64,000 nt of DNA from Chelonoidis abingdonii (taxonomy: Eukaryota > Chordata > Testudines > Testudinidae), in NCBI RefSeq assembly GCF_003597395.2, contig NC_133769.1:46845304-46909303 (forward strand). Direction: 5' to 3'. Both the position numbers and the translations under genes were made by a program. The notes beneath the pieces were generated by a model. That model saw nothing but the letters and a program-made list of their open reading frames with translations. It was not told the origin of the DNA and made no database searches. Positions 47,963 to 59,815 of the stretch are shown piece by piece (position 1 is the stretch's first letter; every line of letters starts with the position of its first letter).

Positions 47963-49386
47963 CTTGCAGCGTTGGAGTAAGGTTGATGCTCTAAAATAGA
48001 GTGTTTAGGGGTTGATAATTGTACAAAACTTCTTTCTCTTGAATGTGCTGACAACATATTACAGAGACTTTACATTTTAACTTGGACATTTATATGCCCA
48101 CAGTAAAATCCTCCTGGAAGAACTCAAGGCTATGTTTCACTTATTTAACAGGATAGTTAAACTATTGTCTTCGTATCAGCTAACAGAATATGTTCTATTT
48201 GTTGACTTCTCTTCTGAGGTCTATGAGAGCAATAATTACTTTATCCAAGTATTCATTTTAAACCTGTCTGATCCCAGATGCAGGACTGGTCTTGCAATTG
48301 CAGACCTCTTCTGTGAGACAGAGACATCCAAAGATGCAACACTAGATTGATCAGCCCAGAGAGCCACAGTCGCTACAGCAAGAAAGGCATAAACGTTGTC
48401 AGTGTCACTCTCCCATTCCTCTCTTTTCTATTGTCCTGGGGAACAGTATAATAGCTGGTAAGACACATATCAGTGACCTTGCTCAGCTTTGCAAAATACC
48501 ATTCCCCAACTTGCATCCTGTGTCCTCACACACACAGCGATCATAGGGTACTTTACTGTTTCAAGATGGAAAGGTGTTGATCAGCAGCCTACCAAAATGT
48601 CTTATGGTGAGTCAGATATTTCTGCTAACATTCTTCTGAGATGAGACCTGGGGTACCTGATAGTACCCATCCTTAGCTCAGCTCTGTGTTTGACAGCCCT
48701 GACAATCCCATGTGTGTTTGTCCTGAATCCAAGACATTCCAGGAACCGCATTATACAGTGCTTTTCTGTCATCTTTCTCTCTGTACAGAAACCTGGTCAG
48801 AAAAATTGTGTGGCAAAAGATAAGCAATTTCCTTCTTTCCTGAAGCCAATATTATTGTCTGATCCTGGAGAGACACTCTTGAAGCACAGGATGAACAGTA
48901 ATGATTGAAGTTGGGAAAAGAAAAATGCTGCCATCCCTCTGCAAAATATAGGAATTGTCTAAGGAGGGTTAAAATGGGAATGCTTTGAAGATAAGTCTCT
49001 TTTAAGAACTTAGTGAAATTAGGAATTTACTAAATTGAGTTTATCAGCCTTTAAATTCCAGGGCTTGACACCTTCTTTTGTCTCCCTGTCAGTTTCTTAG
49101 AGGCAGCCTGGTGCAGGATTGTTATTCTTCTGCTATCCCTTTCTACTTCCCTTCCCTCTCTGTTCTCCCTCCTTTATAGCTGGCTTCATTTTCTTTATTG
49201 GTCACAGCTGTGGGTGCTTGTCTCCAAGACTGACAGTTCTGGGAGTGGTGCGAGGGTGTGGTCAGCCTGATTACTGGTAAACAGGGAAGGATCTCCTCTC
49301 CCTTCAGCCTCAACTCTGTATGGGGTTTGTAATGCTCATTACAGTCACTATGATAGCTGGGAACTGATTTGTCTCAGCATCTAATC

Positions 49387-49673
49387 CAGGGGTCAGCCAC
49401 CTTTCAGAAGTGGTGTGCCAAGTCTTCATTTATTCACTCTGATTTAAGGTTTTGCGTGCCAGTAATAAATTTTAATGTTTTTAGAAGATCTCTGTCTATA
49501 AGTCTATAATATATAAGTAAACTATTGTTATATGTAAAGTAAATAAGTTTTAAAAATGTTTAAGAAGCTTCATTTAAAATTAAATTAAAATGCAGAGCCC
49601 CCCGGACCAGTGGCCACTGAAAATCAGCTCACGTGCCGCCTTCGGCACACGTGCCATAGGTTGCCTACCCCCG
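49387..49673. mobile_element. hAT-type MITE with exact 8-bp TSD
   Basis: Ends CAGGGGTCAGCCACCTTTC and ATAGGTTGCCTACCCCCG are inverted repeats. Exact duplication ATCTAATC at 49379-49386 and 49674-49681. The interior has TGTGCCAAGTCTTCATTTAT and GTGCCGCCTTCGGCACACGT. A duplicated copy of the flanking DNA at 49931-50003 lacks the element. Confidence 0.92.
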
Positions 49674-49930
49674 ATCTAATCCCAAATACCAATACTGTAT
49701 GTACCTGTGTGAAACAGATGTGAATCCTATTCCCCATCCCAGTGTTAGCATTGCTTGTGAAAGCCTGGAGGGGCATTTAGGGTGTCCGATGACAGTCTCT
49801 ATTTGTTAATTTATTTAGCGGTGGTAGTCTGATGTCACCTGAGGGTTTCTGTAGTCTTTTCTATAAGGCAACTATTCTGATGACACTGAATTGCCTCATC
49901 TTTCCATAAAGTTTTCCATTGTATCACCAA

Positions 49931-50003
49931 GACAGCTAGGAATGGATTTGTTTCAGCATCTGATCCCAAAGACCAAAGCCCCATGTACCTGTGTGAAACA
50001 GAT
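49931..50003. repeat. local direct duplicate of 49351-49386 + 49682-49720 (empty site)
   Basis: GACAGCTAGGAATGGATTTG, TTTCAGCATCTGATCCCAAA and CCATGTACCTGTGTGAAACA parallel TGATAGCTGGGAACTGATTT, GTCTCAGCATCTAATC and CCCAAATACC, GTACCTGTGTGAAACAGATG around the hAT MITE. About 580 bp separates the copies. Confidence 0.8.
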
Positions 50004-51417
50004 CACAGAGTTTCCATGATCAAGGGAGGGTGCGGAAAGAATGCCTGCCTGGGTTTGGATGCCTATAAAGGGCCTATATAGTGAGAGGCCCCTTAGTCAA
50101 GTAAAATTGGACACAGAGATTTCTTTGAAAATAGTCAAGAGACTAGTGATACCTCTGTCCTCCAAGAAGCTGGGCTTATTTGTCTCTCCTCCCACACATG
50201 GGCTGTTTCTGGATCTTCCAAGGAAGGTACTGGCCTGGAGCTCAAGGATGGGCTCCCCAGAAGCTCCACTCCTCTCTGTTGAATGGAGCCAGGTAGGACT
50301 GTGTTTCCCCTGGAGGTCTCAGTCATGTTGTGTTTGGAGCCCTCCATCTGCGACCCATTGGGAAAAAGAGTGGGAGGAGGTGGCTGAGCCCTGCAATCAG
50401 AGGTATGGCTGGTGGCAGTGCTTAAACTGTGCCAGGGCTAGCTAGTGCTTAGCCCTGGCACCTCTAGGCTTGGCAGTTCATATCCCTGGCACCTTTGGGC
50501 TTGCTGCATCAGTTATGAAAGTAAAAAAAAATTGTTTGATCCCCATCACCTAATTGTGTGAGCCTCACCTCTCTTATTACAAATTAAGCACTGGCTGGTG
50601 GTGCAGGCTATGGGGACTCAGACACGATCTTCCGTCTGGTGCTCTGCCCTTCTGGCTTCACTCCCTCCTGGGGAATGTTTGCTTGCCCTGGGGCAAGTTT
50701 TTGTCCAATCCTGCCAGACACCTTTCCTGCTCGGGGAGGGGGCTAAGGTAACCTGGGCTGCATCTTATTCAGCACAGCCAGCCTCTCCAGTCCTGCCTGG
50801 CTCCTATTCCACTCAGGGAAGGGTGTAGGGAGGTGATCTGGCCCAGACAGGACTATGAGGGAAACCACATTCTTCCCACAGAACTGGCCGAATTCTTTAA
50901 TGGGACACTCAATAATGTGAGGGAGCATGAGACACAGACCCTTCTATTTCTTGGCTTAGGCCTGTCCTTGAAGCCGGCAGGAGCACCAGCTGCAGTAAAT
51001 GCCCCAGAAAGGGAAGGAGAGCTGACAGGACAATGTCCTCAAAAGCAAATGCAGCATTGGGACATGGCTGGGAATCAGACAGAACCAAATTGTTAGTCTA
51101 AAAACTTGAAATAAATTTAGAATTTTCCTGAGAAATCTGCAGGGAGGTCTGGCTGAGCCACTGGCCAGTGTGGAGGCAGAGAAACCTGGAGAGAACATCA
51201 GGAAGCAAGGTACTTCCCTACTCTCAGTGGCTGACAGGGCTGGTTCTGCCTCCAAGCTGCAAACAGCCTAAAGTACCCATTGTAGTGGATCTGCGGACAT
51301 TACCAAGAAGAAGAAAGGAGCAATTTCTGCGTAAAAAAAAAGTTGAAACATACTTTAAAATTAGTAAATTTGCCTTAGGGCCCCTGCTACCATGAATGTA
51401 TAGCAGCCCTCCTGTTA

Positions 51418-51684
<267 letters not shown>

Positions 51685-54359
51685 TTAAAGAAAACAAAAT
51701 CTATTTAAAAACATTAACTACTCTTAAGTATCAGATTTTAAGTCAAACTAGCTAGAAACTATTTTTACTATAATTTGCAAAGAACATTTCATACACATAT
51801 GCATTTGTCTGTTTGTCTATGTGCTGTATGTACGTATATCATTTCCATTTTAATTTAGTGCTTAAGTCTACGCAATTCCTCGATCTGGATTTAAATATTT
51901 TTTCATTCCTTCAAACCTCCTGGCAATCCACAGACTTGCTGGGACTTGCAGACACTTCTTTTTCATGCTAGATACTGGTTTTCTAGTAAAGGAGGAATAC
52001 AGCAACATTAAGAGTTATCTAGAGGAACATCAACTGACAGCTTATAAAGAGGACTCTGTTCTCTACACTCAGTAGTTTGTTGTATGGTAGGCCAAAATGT
52101 GTAACTGAGTGCTACTGAGTTCAAGAATAAGCTAAATACCCTTAAATTACATTTGCTTTTTAATATGGTTGGGTTATTAATTACTATTAAACATTTACAT
52201 AGGACTGTAAATTTGCATAGCATGTTATACAACATAGGTAAGACACACTCCCAATCCCAAAGATCTTACAGTCTATATAGGACAAAACCAAACACAAAGC
52301 AAGATGTAGGGATAACATTGCAGGAGAGGCAATATTTGGGAGTTGCTCTGATGAGAATAAAACATGTTTTACACAGGGATTTGAGGGATAAGAGAGAAGT
52401 GGGTGAAAACAGGGAGACTCATTTAGTAACTTGGCAGGTCCAAACCCAAGAATGAGAGAAGGAGATGAAGGGACGAGTAACACAAAGATGGGGGCAGGCA
52501 TATGGAGCAGGAGGGGATATCAGTAGAAATGAGAGCAGAGGTATGTATCAGGGCAAGATTCAGTAGCCTTTAAGGTGAGGAGGAGCGGCTTGATTTTATA
52601 GGGTAAGAAATGAAGTGCTAATGGAGGGAATCAAGTCAGCAGGTGATAGTATAGCCTGGAACAACCTATGTAATGATGGTAATGACCATACTTATTTTAT
52701 CTAAAAAGAACTGTCTAGTGGCTTTACAAGACCTGGCCAGAACAACATATAAAACTGTATGTTACACTGTTAGATACTAATGCACCTAGTGTAGTTTTAG
52801 TTTTGTTAATCACATTTGTTAAAAACTAGTGACATCAGTACTGATTCTGCAAAAATTAGTAGAAAGAGTAGCATAGGATGGGTTCTATCTTTTAAAGACT
52901 AAATGAGGATGGTGTGAGGAGCAGGTTATTTTAGGACTGGAAAGAGACCAGAAAGAGACCCATACTTTCCATTACGTTAGCAGCTGGATCTCACAATACA
53001 GGTGTCTCCAGCACCTACCTTACATTTTTTGAGGGTATAATCTTTATATTTCCCCCCAGTATAACACAAGACATGAAGTGGATTATATATTTACATATTT
53101 AGAAAGAATCATTTATACTTATGCATGATCTAAAATTTCAAGATGGTGCTTAAAGTTAGGTTTCTAAATCCACGTTAGGCACCTAAATAAACGACCAGAT
53201 TTTCAAAAGTGCCAAGCTTCACTAATGGAACATTGAGGACAGTTAGAAGGCAGTTCTGGCTCCATTTTTGTTTGCATTTGTTGCAGAATAAAACACTCTG
53301 TTGGTAATATAACTGTATGTTTGTGCAAGTCTACTGCAGTTTGATGTTAATGGTAGCAAAGACCCTAGGCCAGTCAGCCTCCACTATTTCAGTAGCTATG
53401 TATGTATTCCAAGGTTGTGACACAGGATGATATTTTTCCATAGTATTTCAAAAAGAGTTATATAAAATTTAGAAATAAAATATTTAAGATTGTTTGTATA
53501 GTGAAGATGTTTTTCTGTGCCTGTTGTATTAAATGACAGTAAAAAGCAGGATTTAACTTCAGATATGAAGTATCCCAGTTCTGACCACCTTTCCTATTTC
53601 TACTTGAATAAGGAAAAGCAATAAAACATTTTCCAATTATAATCTCATTTGGCCCTTAGTTAATGTTAATAATATCCTCCACCTTATTGATAGCTCTAAT
53701 TTGTGCATGGCAATAATTTGTCTAATTTAAGTTTTCTCCTGCTGATAAACACTGTGCTGAAGATGTTAAAGTGCACCTTATGTTCAGAAGAGTGACTATG
53801 TAGAAACGACAGCTTCTTAATCAACCCTGTGGGTAGTCAGAATCATAGCTGCTCAGTTTTGTGACAAAACTAAAGGTTTTCCTACATTTATTCTGTTTAG
53901 GTCTACTATGCTATGGGACCTGGTTTCTATTCTGGTATATGCACCAACAAGATAGTTAACTAAGTTCCAGCTGGAGGGCCAAATTTTACATTCAGTCATA
54001 CCTGTAATAACCACACCACAATATCTTGTTCCTAGTGCTGATCCCAAGCCCAGATAAAGTGAGAGGGTTGGGCAGTGGCTTAGCAAGCCATCCCTGTTAA
54101 ACATCTCTAGCTTTGACATGCAGAAGAAAAACACATACAACGTTAGCAATTTCATCTGCTTTATCTGCTTCAGCAGTTTTGTCTACTACTCACAATGGAA
54201 CCAAACTTCAGGATTCATCTAAATCTTCTACTTCATGCAGAGGACTCACACTGTCTGATGATTCTTCCATAAATAGAAATGGAAGGGAAGTAACTGACAT
54301 AAAGATGGTATGTCCCCTTCTGAAGAAACATCAGTATCTGAGGATGGAATGTCTGATCA

Positions 54360-54753
54360 TTAACAGCAGTCGGAAAGAGGACTCTCCTGGCTAAAGAATT
54401 GGAAAGGTTGACTGTTGTATGTGGCATGCAGGAGACATGGTGGAATTTAAACACTGACTGCACAACTCTGACTTGTAGCAGTCAGACCTTTCAATTGTTG
54501 CATGCCTAACGACACATCTGAAGGGCACACTGGTGTTGCTTTGATTTTGTCCCTGTGGTGCAATCTGCACAACTGACTTCGCAGGCTTATTCTCCATGCC
54601 TGATAGCAATCATTTTGAGTTTGAAGGTAGGATGTATTGTAGTTATTAGTGGATATGCTCAACATGACACAAGGCCTGATGCTGAAAAAGATGCTTTTTA
54701 TATCATGTTAGAGGACGTTGATAGAGAGTAAGATTATATGTGTGATGTCAGCA
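54360..54753 (+). pseudogene. APE-type LINE, endonuclease part (piece 1 of 4)
   Basis: Degenerate reading of the apurinic-endonuclease domain: LAKELERLTVVCGMQETWW near 54390-54450, then VVISGYA, RPDAEKDAFYIMLEDVDRE around 54635-54730. The phrase resumes after two later insertions with the GDFNCHV motif at about 57268, so this piece belongs to the LINE at 57236-59815. Clade not assigned; total length (about 3 kb when insertions are discounted) and a single long frame resemble RTE-like elements. Confidence 0.7.
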
Positions 54754-54899
54754 TGTCATAAACAGATAGCTAAGGGTTAATGTTTCTTTTACCTGTAAAG
54801 GGTTAACAAAGAGAACCAAACACCTGACCAGAGGACCAATCAGGAAACTGGATTTTTTCAAAACTCAAGAGAGGGAAAAACAGAGAAAGCATATGTTTG

Positions 54900-55085
54900 G
54901 GGACGGCGGTTCCAGCTACAAACTGACCATGCTGCGCTAAAGTGGCTTCATACAGCCAAAGGGAACAACAAGAAACTTCTTCGTTGGAGTTTAGCTCTCC
55001 AAGATTTTGATTTTGAAATTCAACATTCAGGAGCTTCTAAGTAGACTGATGCACTCTCACGTGAGCGATTTCCGGAATACATTGT
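54900..55085 (+). pseudogene. Gypsy RNase H fragment
   Basis: Translates to RRFQLQTDHAALKWL, then KKLLRWSLALQDFDFEIQHS and, after an in-frame TAG, TDALSRE. TDH...LRW...DALSR is the C-terminal RNase H signature of Gypsy-class retrotransposons. Gag, protease, RT and integrase are absent, so the element is a deletion remnant. Confidence 0.85.
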
Positions 55086-55248
55086 TAAAACTTGGTCCTT
55101 CTCAGAATGTAGAAGTCTTGTAGTTTACATAACTTATAGTATATGTAAAGGGCATGTGTTTTATTAATCTGTTTAGTCGGGTAAGATTCTAAGAAGAAAT
55201 ACACCAGCCAAGTGAATGTTTACCCACTGTCCTGTGATTGGGTGTGTG

Positions 55249-56191
55249 TGTCATAAACAGATAGCTAGGGTTAATGTTCTTGGACCAATGTAAAGGGTTA
55301 ACAAAGGAACCCAAACACATGACCAGAGGAACCAATCAGGAAACGATTTTTCAAAGCTCAGGGGAGGGGAATGTGGGAGTCTGTGTCTTTGTCTGGTTTC
55401 TCAGCTATGAGGGGATTTTTTTTTCTTCTATCTTCAAGCTTTCTAATCTCAGTATTCAAAGTTGTAAAGTACAAAGGTAGAAAAAACAATGAGGCACTGT
55501 TATTGGTTTTGTGTATTTACAATATGTGTAGTTTGATGGAATGTTTAAATTGTCTACTCTTTTTGAATAAGTCTGTTATTATCATTTAATTTCTTATTAA
55601 GTAATAGCCTGTGTATTGTCCAACTTAATGCAGAGTACACGTCATGTGTTTTATCTTATCTTTTATATAAATGTTTTCTTTATTAAGACTTGTTTGAGTT
55701 TTTCTCTCTGTAGCTAAGGAAACGAAGGAAGAGGGGATTCTCTTTGTGGTTAATCTACGGAGGGTGAAGGCTGCTGCAGCACCAGGGAATTGGGTGGAGG
55801 GGAAGAGAGATATAGAATCATGTTCTGTTTACTTGTATTATGGGGTTGGTCTCTTGTGGAATAGAGAGACATCTTCTTGGTATTGGTGATGTAAAGAGAT
55901 TGCATCAGTACCCAGTTAGCCCAGAGAGGAAAGATCTGGTGGGAGAGAGAGGGGGAAGGGAAAGTGGGTTATTTCCCTATTGTGGTAAGACAACAGGGAC
56001 TTCTGAATTTTGGGCAGTTCCCAGGGAAAGGGTTTGGGGAAGACAATAGGTGTATGCCAAACCCTGGAATTTTTGGCACTGGGGAGCAGTGAGATCAAAT
56101 CTGAGCTGTAATATAAGCTTGAGGGGTTCATGCAAGTGCACCCAGATTTTCTGAAGACGCAAAGGTACAGATTGGAAATCCTTAATGATAA
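55249..56191 (+). repeat. 3' LTR of the Gypsy-like element (943 bp)
   Basis: Starts TGTCATAAACAGATAGCTAG and contains CATGACCAGAGGAACCAATC and a TATATAAA box near 55664. The end is placed at 56191 by the CAGCA duplication. Homologous with the first 140 bases of the left LTR, with several point differences, so not a recent insertion. Confidence 0.7.
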
Positions 56192-56274
56192 CAGCATATC
56201 CTCCACAGCAAGGCAGACTTATGGGAAGAGAAGGAGACTAATTAGAAAAATGAGCTGGCAGAGGTGGTGGTTAT
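56192..56274 (+). pseudogene. APE-type LINE, piece 2 of 4
   Basis: Short stretch (TATCCTCCACAGCAAGGCAG, GGAGACTAATTAGAAAAATG) trapped between the Gypsy-like element and the solo LTR. When the two insertions are discounted it sits between the endonuclease YAQ...LEDV segment and the GDFNCHV segment. The assignment is positional. Confidence 0.6.
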
Positions 56275-57230
56275 TGTTAGAATAGAGATATATTCAGGCA
56301 CTGTCTGCAAAGGCCTATACTTTAAGAGAATTCTGAGGTGTATTCTTATCACTTACTAGTTATATGAGGTATAAAAGAAAGAATAAAATACACTGAGTGC
56401 TGTGTAATGGTTCTATACTGCCTAAGCAGACAAGAGGCAGCCTAAACTGGGAAGTGTAATAGGTCCAATGTCCTAACATTGCCAAACTAGTCAACATTTG
56501 AATAAGGATGCTATTGGGACTGTATAAGGAATACAATCCTGTCTGATACATTCTAATGACCTCCAGAGAAAGGAGAAGAGTCCTAAGAAGATTGTAAAAA
56601 GGAAAACTTAGTTGATAGCATCCTGTCTGGCAAGACTCATTATAATAGCTAGGATGTGAAATCCTCATTTCTGTAAATTGTTCTGTGACTGTAGTACTCC
56701 ACTTCCCTATTGTTTGTCCTGGTATAAATCTCGGTCTGGTTCTGCCATTGTTCTGTCTGCTCTGATTAATTAATTTTGTTGGGTGGTAACAATTAAGATG
56801 GTGGGATATAATTGGTTAATAACAATGTAAACAATATGTTAGGATTGGTTAGTTAAATTTCCAGTAAATGAAATTGGTTATGGTATAGCTAAGCAGAACT
56901 CAAGTTTTACTATATAGTCTGCAGTCAATCAGGAAGTAAAGGGCGGGGGGGATGGGAACAGGGACTGTGGATGGGGGAATTGGGATCATGTTTTGCTAAA
57001 GGGGAGAATGGGAACAAGGGATGGGAACAGAAACAGGGACACAGGCAAGGCTCTGTGGTGTCAGAGCTGGGAAGGGGGACACTGAGGAAGGAAACTGGAA
57101 TCATGCTTGCTGGAAGTTCACCCCAATAAACATTTAATTGTTTACACCTTTGTACTTCGGGTATTGTTGCTCTCTGTTCATGCGAGAAGGACCAGGGAAG
57201 TGAGAGGGTGAAGGAATAAGCCCCCTAACA
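56275..57230 (+). repeat. endogenous-retrovirus solo LTR (956 bp) with perfect 5-bp TSD
   Basis: Begins TGTTAGAATAGAGATATATT and ends AGCCCCCTAACA, giving the inverted termini TGTTAG/CTAACA. Exact 5-bp duplication GTTAT at 56270-56274 and 57231-57235. Internal TATA-like boxes near 56371 and 56721, and AATAAA at 57125-57130 followed by TTGTACTTCGGGTATTG-like R/U5 sequence. No internal retroviral genes: a solo LTR left by LTR-LTR recombination, antisense to KCND2. Confidence 0.88.
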
Positions 57231-59363
57231 GTTATGGTTGAAAGTAACACCTTGTTACCTGTCAGGGGTGATTTCAACTGCCATGTTGGTGAAGGGAGCC
57301 CAGTAGAAGGAGTGGTGGGTTAATTTGCATTGGTAATATAAATGCAAAAGAAGAGAAGTAGGTTGAGTGGTGTTTCTTAATGGCTTTTCAGTGGCAAATA
57401 CATAGTTTGAAAAAAGAGACTCCCACCTAGTGACGTACTATAGTGGAAAAACTAAAGCCCAGGTGTCCTATATTTTGATAAGAAGAGAACATATGAAAAT
57501 GGTGAAAGATGTAAAAGTTATACCAAGTGAATATGTTTCAGAACAATGTAACCTGAGAAATCAGGAGGGAAGATGAAATTGAGGAAGAAATGGGAGGTGG
57601 GGGAGTCAAGAGAAAGGAACAGTTCTGCCAAAAATATAAAGGAAGGCTTTCATGCTTTGCCAGCAACAATGAAATCAGTGGAGGAAGAATGGAGGAAATT
57701 AAAAGACTCTTTCATTAAGTCAATGGAGGTAACATGTGGCAGAACAAGTGGTAAGATGAGTGGTTTCAGAGAACAAGCTGATGGTGGAAGTCGGATGTAC
57801 AAGTGAAATTAAAAAGAAACGATTATTCAAAGAGTTTGAGGAAGCAGGTTGTGACAATGAGTCAATCAAAAATGCATGCAAACAGGTAAAAAAGGAGACT
57901 AAAATAGATGGAAGATGATGATGGCAGGAAATTGGGTTTTGGGTTAGCATGAAAAAGGAACAGTGAAACACAAGGTAAGAAGAAATCTTTATGTGTGAAG
58001 GGTAGGACCTGTGTGGTGACTAACCCTAAAGAGGTGGTAGAGATATTGAAAAAAAGATTCCCAAAGGCTGTTAAATGTAAAGAGGGAATTGTGAATGGAA
58101 GTACTGCCAACACTTATGGGGATGCCTCAATAGTTATTGATTTGTGTAGAGGAGGAGATAGAGACATTACTGAATAAGGTGAAAAATGATAAAGCAGCTG
58201 GTGAAGATGAAATAACTGTTAATATGACAGAGGCAGTTGGAGATACAGGAACAAACTAGCTTCATAGATTACTATGAGTTTGTTGGTATCAAGCAAGGAT
58301 ACCAGAGGACTAGAAAATGGGATTGATTGTGCCTCTCTAGAAGGGTAAGGGTGGTACAAAAGATCCAAATACCTATCAGGGTATCACCCTGTTAAATTAA
58401 CCTCAAAGTCCTTAAGAGAGTTTTGGACACACGGTTGATGTGCAAAGTGTAGCAAACTAAAGGAGAGCAGCAACATGACTTTAGGAAAGGAAGGAGTGCT
58501 ATAGATACAGTATTTGCAATGAGACAGAAGTCTGAAAGAATGATAAATGAATGGGTTAACTGGTATGTAGCATTTTTTGATCTTGAGAAACCATATGACG
58601 TGGTTCAGCAGGAGCTGGTGTTTCAAGTATTGACACGGAGAGATTGAGGGAGGACTTCAAGAAGTGCAGATGATAGAGGAGCCATATGGAGGTCCAGAGC
58701 TATAGTGGTAACAACACATAGAATTTCAGAGAGTTGTGAGATGATGGCGGGGTTGAAACAAGACAGTGTGCTGAGTCCACTTCTCTTCATCCTAGGTATG
58801 GAGTTAATTAGTAGAAAAACCAAGCCAGTGGAGACACAGAGAAAACTAACATATGCTGATGATCTGGCCCTTTTGACTGACAGCAGAAAAGAATTGGTAA
58901 ATATAATATAAAAGTGGGCATCTCTGTTTAAAGATCATGATTTAAAGGTAAATATAAAGAAAACTGAAACTATGCAAGAAGGGAAGGTGGAAGAAGAGCT
59001 GTTGATCAAAGTTTTAGGAGAGAATCTGAATCAGAAAAAAGAATTTGTTTACAGTAATTAGGAAGTAAACTTAGTACCATTGGAGAGAGATCAGGAGAAC
59101 TGAAAAGAAGAACCCAGTGCGGATGGGCAGCAGTGAAAAAGGTGGCGAGAGTACTGTGAGACCAGCACTTAAGTAACAAACTGAAAGGAAAAGTATAGGC
59201 TGCTTATATTTGTTCCTGCCTGCAATATGGTTTGGAAATGGTGAATCTTATGGAGATGGAAAAAAAGAAGATACAGGTAGTAGCAGAAGAGAATGGCAGG
59301 CAACCAGATGACAGACAGAATGAGCATGGAAGAAATTAGGGGAAAGATGAATTTAGGACTCTC
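57231..59363 (+). pseudogene. APE-type LINE, endonuclease end to reverse transcriptase (piece 3 of 4)
   Basis: The endonuclease motif GDFNCHV (about 57268-57290) and DSHLVTYYSGKT (near 57420) precede the linker frame 57573-57806 (SVEEEWRKLKDSFIKSMEVT, CGRTSGK). RT phrases follow: DFRKGRSAIDTVFAMRQ-like near 58480, YVAFFDLEKPYDVV near 58565, then the frame 58705-58911 with LKQDSVLSPLLFILGMELIS and LTYADDLALLTDSRKEL (YADD at about 58852). Many stops and frameshifts. Two of the three younger insertions interrupt it at its borders. Antisense to KCND2; clade unassigned. Confidence 0.8.
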
Positions 59364-59575
59364 CTGGTGGTAACAGCTCATCTTAATTAATTAGCCTCTT
59401 ACAGTTGGTATAGCTTTTCATGTTCTCTGTGTGTGTGTGTGTGTATCTATCTATCTATCTATCTTCTTACTATATGTTCCATTTTATGCATCTGATGAAG
59501 TGGGCTGTAGCCCACGAAAGCTTATGCTCAAATAAATTTGTTAGTCTCTAAGGTGCTGCAAGTACTCCTGTTCTT
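59364..59575 (+). mobile_element. hammerhead-type retro-insertion inside the LINE, 12-bp TSD
   Basis: Perfect 12-bp duplication TTTAGGACTCTC at 59352-59363 and 59576-59587. The body has a (GT)n(ATCT)n stretch, then CTGATGA (59492-59498), an extra A, stem GTGGGC-TGTA-GCCCAC, GAAA (59516-59519) and AGC-TTAT-GCT. It finishes with TTTGTTAGTCTCTAAGGTGC and AAGTACTCCTGTTCTT, the same end as 13360 and 63532. The left arm is absent, so this is a single, non-palindromic copy. It shows the monomer from which the hairpins may derive. Confidence 0.85.
59429..59464. repeat. compound microsatellite (GT)n(ATCT)n
   Basis: About eight GT units followed directly by five ATCT units, located in the 5' part of the hammerhead-type insertion. 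Confidence 0.9.
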
Positions 59576-59815
59576 TTTAGGACTCTCAATCATAGATAGG
59601 CTGGAGAGCACACATTTGAGGTGGGCTGGACATGTGAAAAGAATGGGAGAATGGAAGAATGGCAGTAAAGAAATCTTTGGAGGAAGACGACAGCAAGAAA
59701 GGATGTTGAAGACTGAGGATATGATGGAAAGCTCTGTCAAGAGGAGTCTGAAGAGAAAAGGATTGAAACTCCAAGACCTAGAAACCTATGCAAGAGCAAG
59801 TAGTGAAGAATTGTT
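59576..59815 (+). pseudogene. APE-type LINE, C-terminal part (piece 4 of 4)
   Basis: Frame 59538-59948 contains LESTHLRWAGHVKRMGEWKN and GSKEIFGGRRQQERMLKTED, then KRSLKRKGLKLQDLETYARA. The LRWAGHV...R...KR pattern is typical of the C-termini of several APE-type LINEs. Continuity with 59351 across the insertion is given by the repeated TTTAGGACTCTC. The 3' end is not sharply defined; unrelated sequence seems to begin near 59815. Confidence 0.75.

Larger units (their letters stand above)
54754..56191 (+). mobile_element. Gypsy-like LTR element, internally deleted
   Basis: A truncated 5' LTR (54754 to about 54895, TGTCATAAACAGATAGCTAA...) and a 3' LTR (55249-56191) share TGTCATAAACAGATAGCT, TAAAGGGTTAACAAAG, and GACCAGAGG, CCAATCAGGAAAC. 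Between them is a pol remnant. The 5-bp sequence CAGCA occurs on both sides (54749-54753, 56192-56196), fitting an LTR-element duplication, although the 3' LTR then ends in AA, not the usual CA. The surrounding LINE endonuclease frame is interrupted by it. Confidence 0.75.

Noticed and set aside
50041..50445. 134-codon + strand frame in KCND2 intron 2
   Set aside because: No recognised domain; peptide composition like random translation. Retained only as unannotated sequence.
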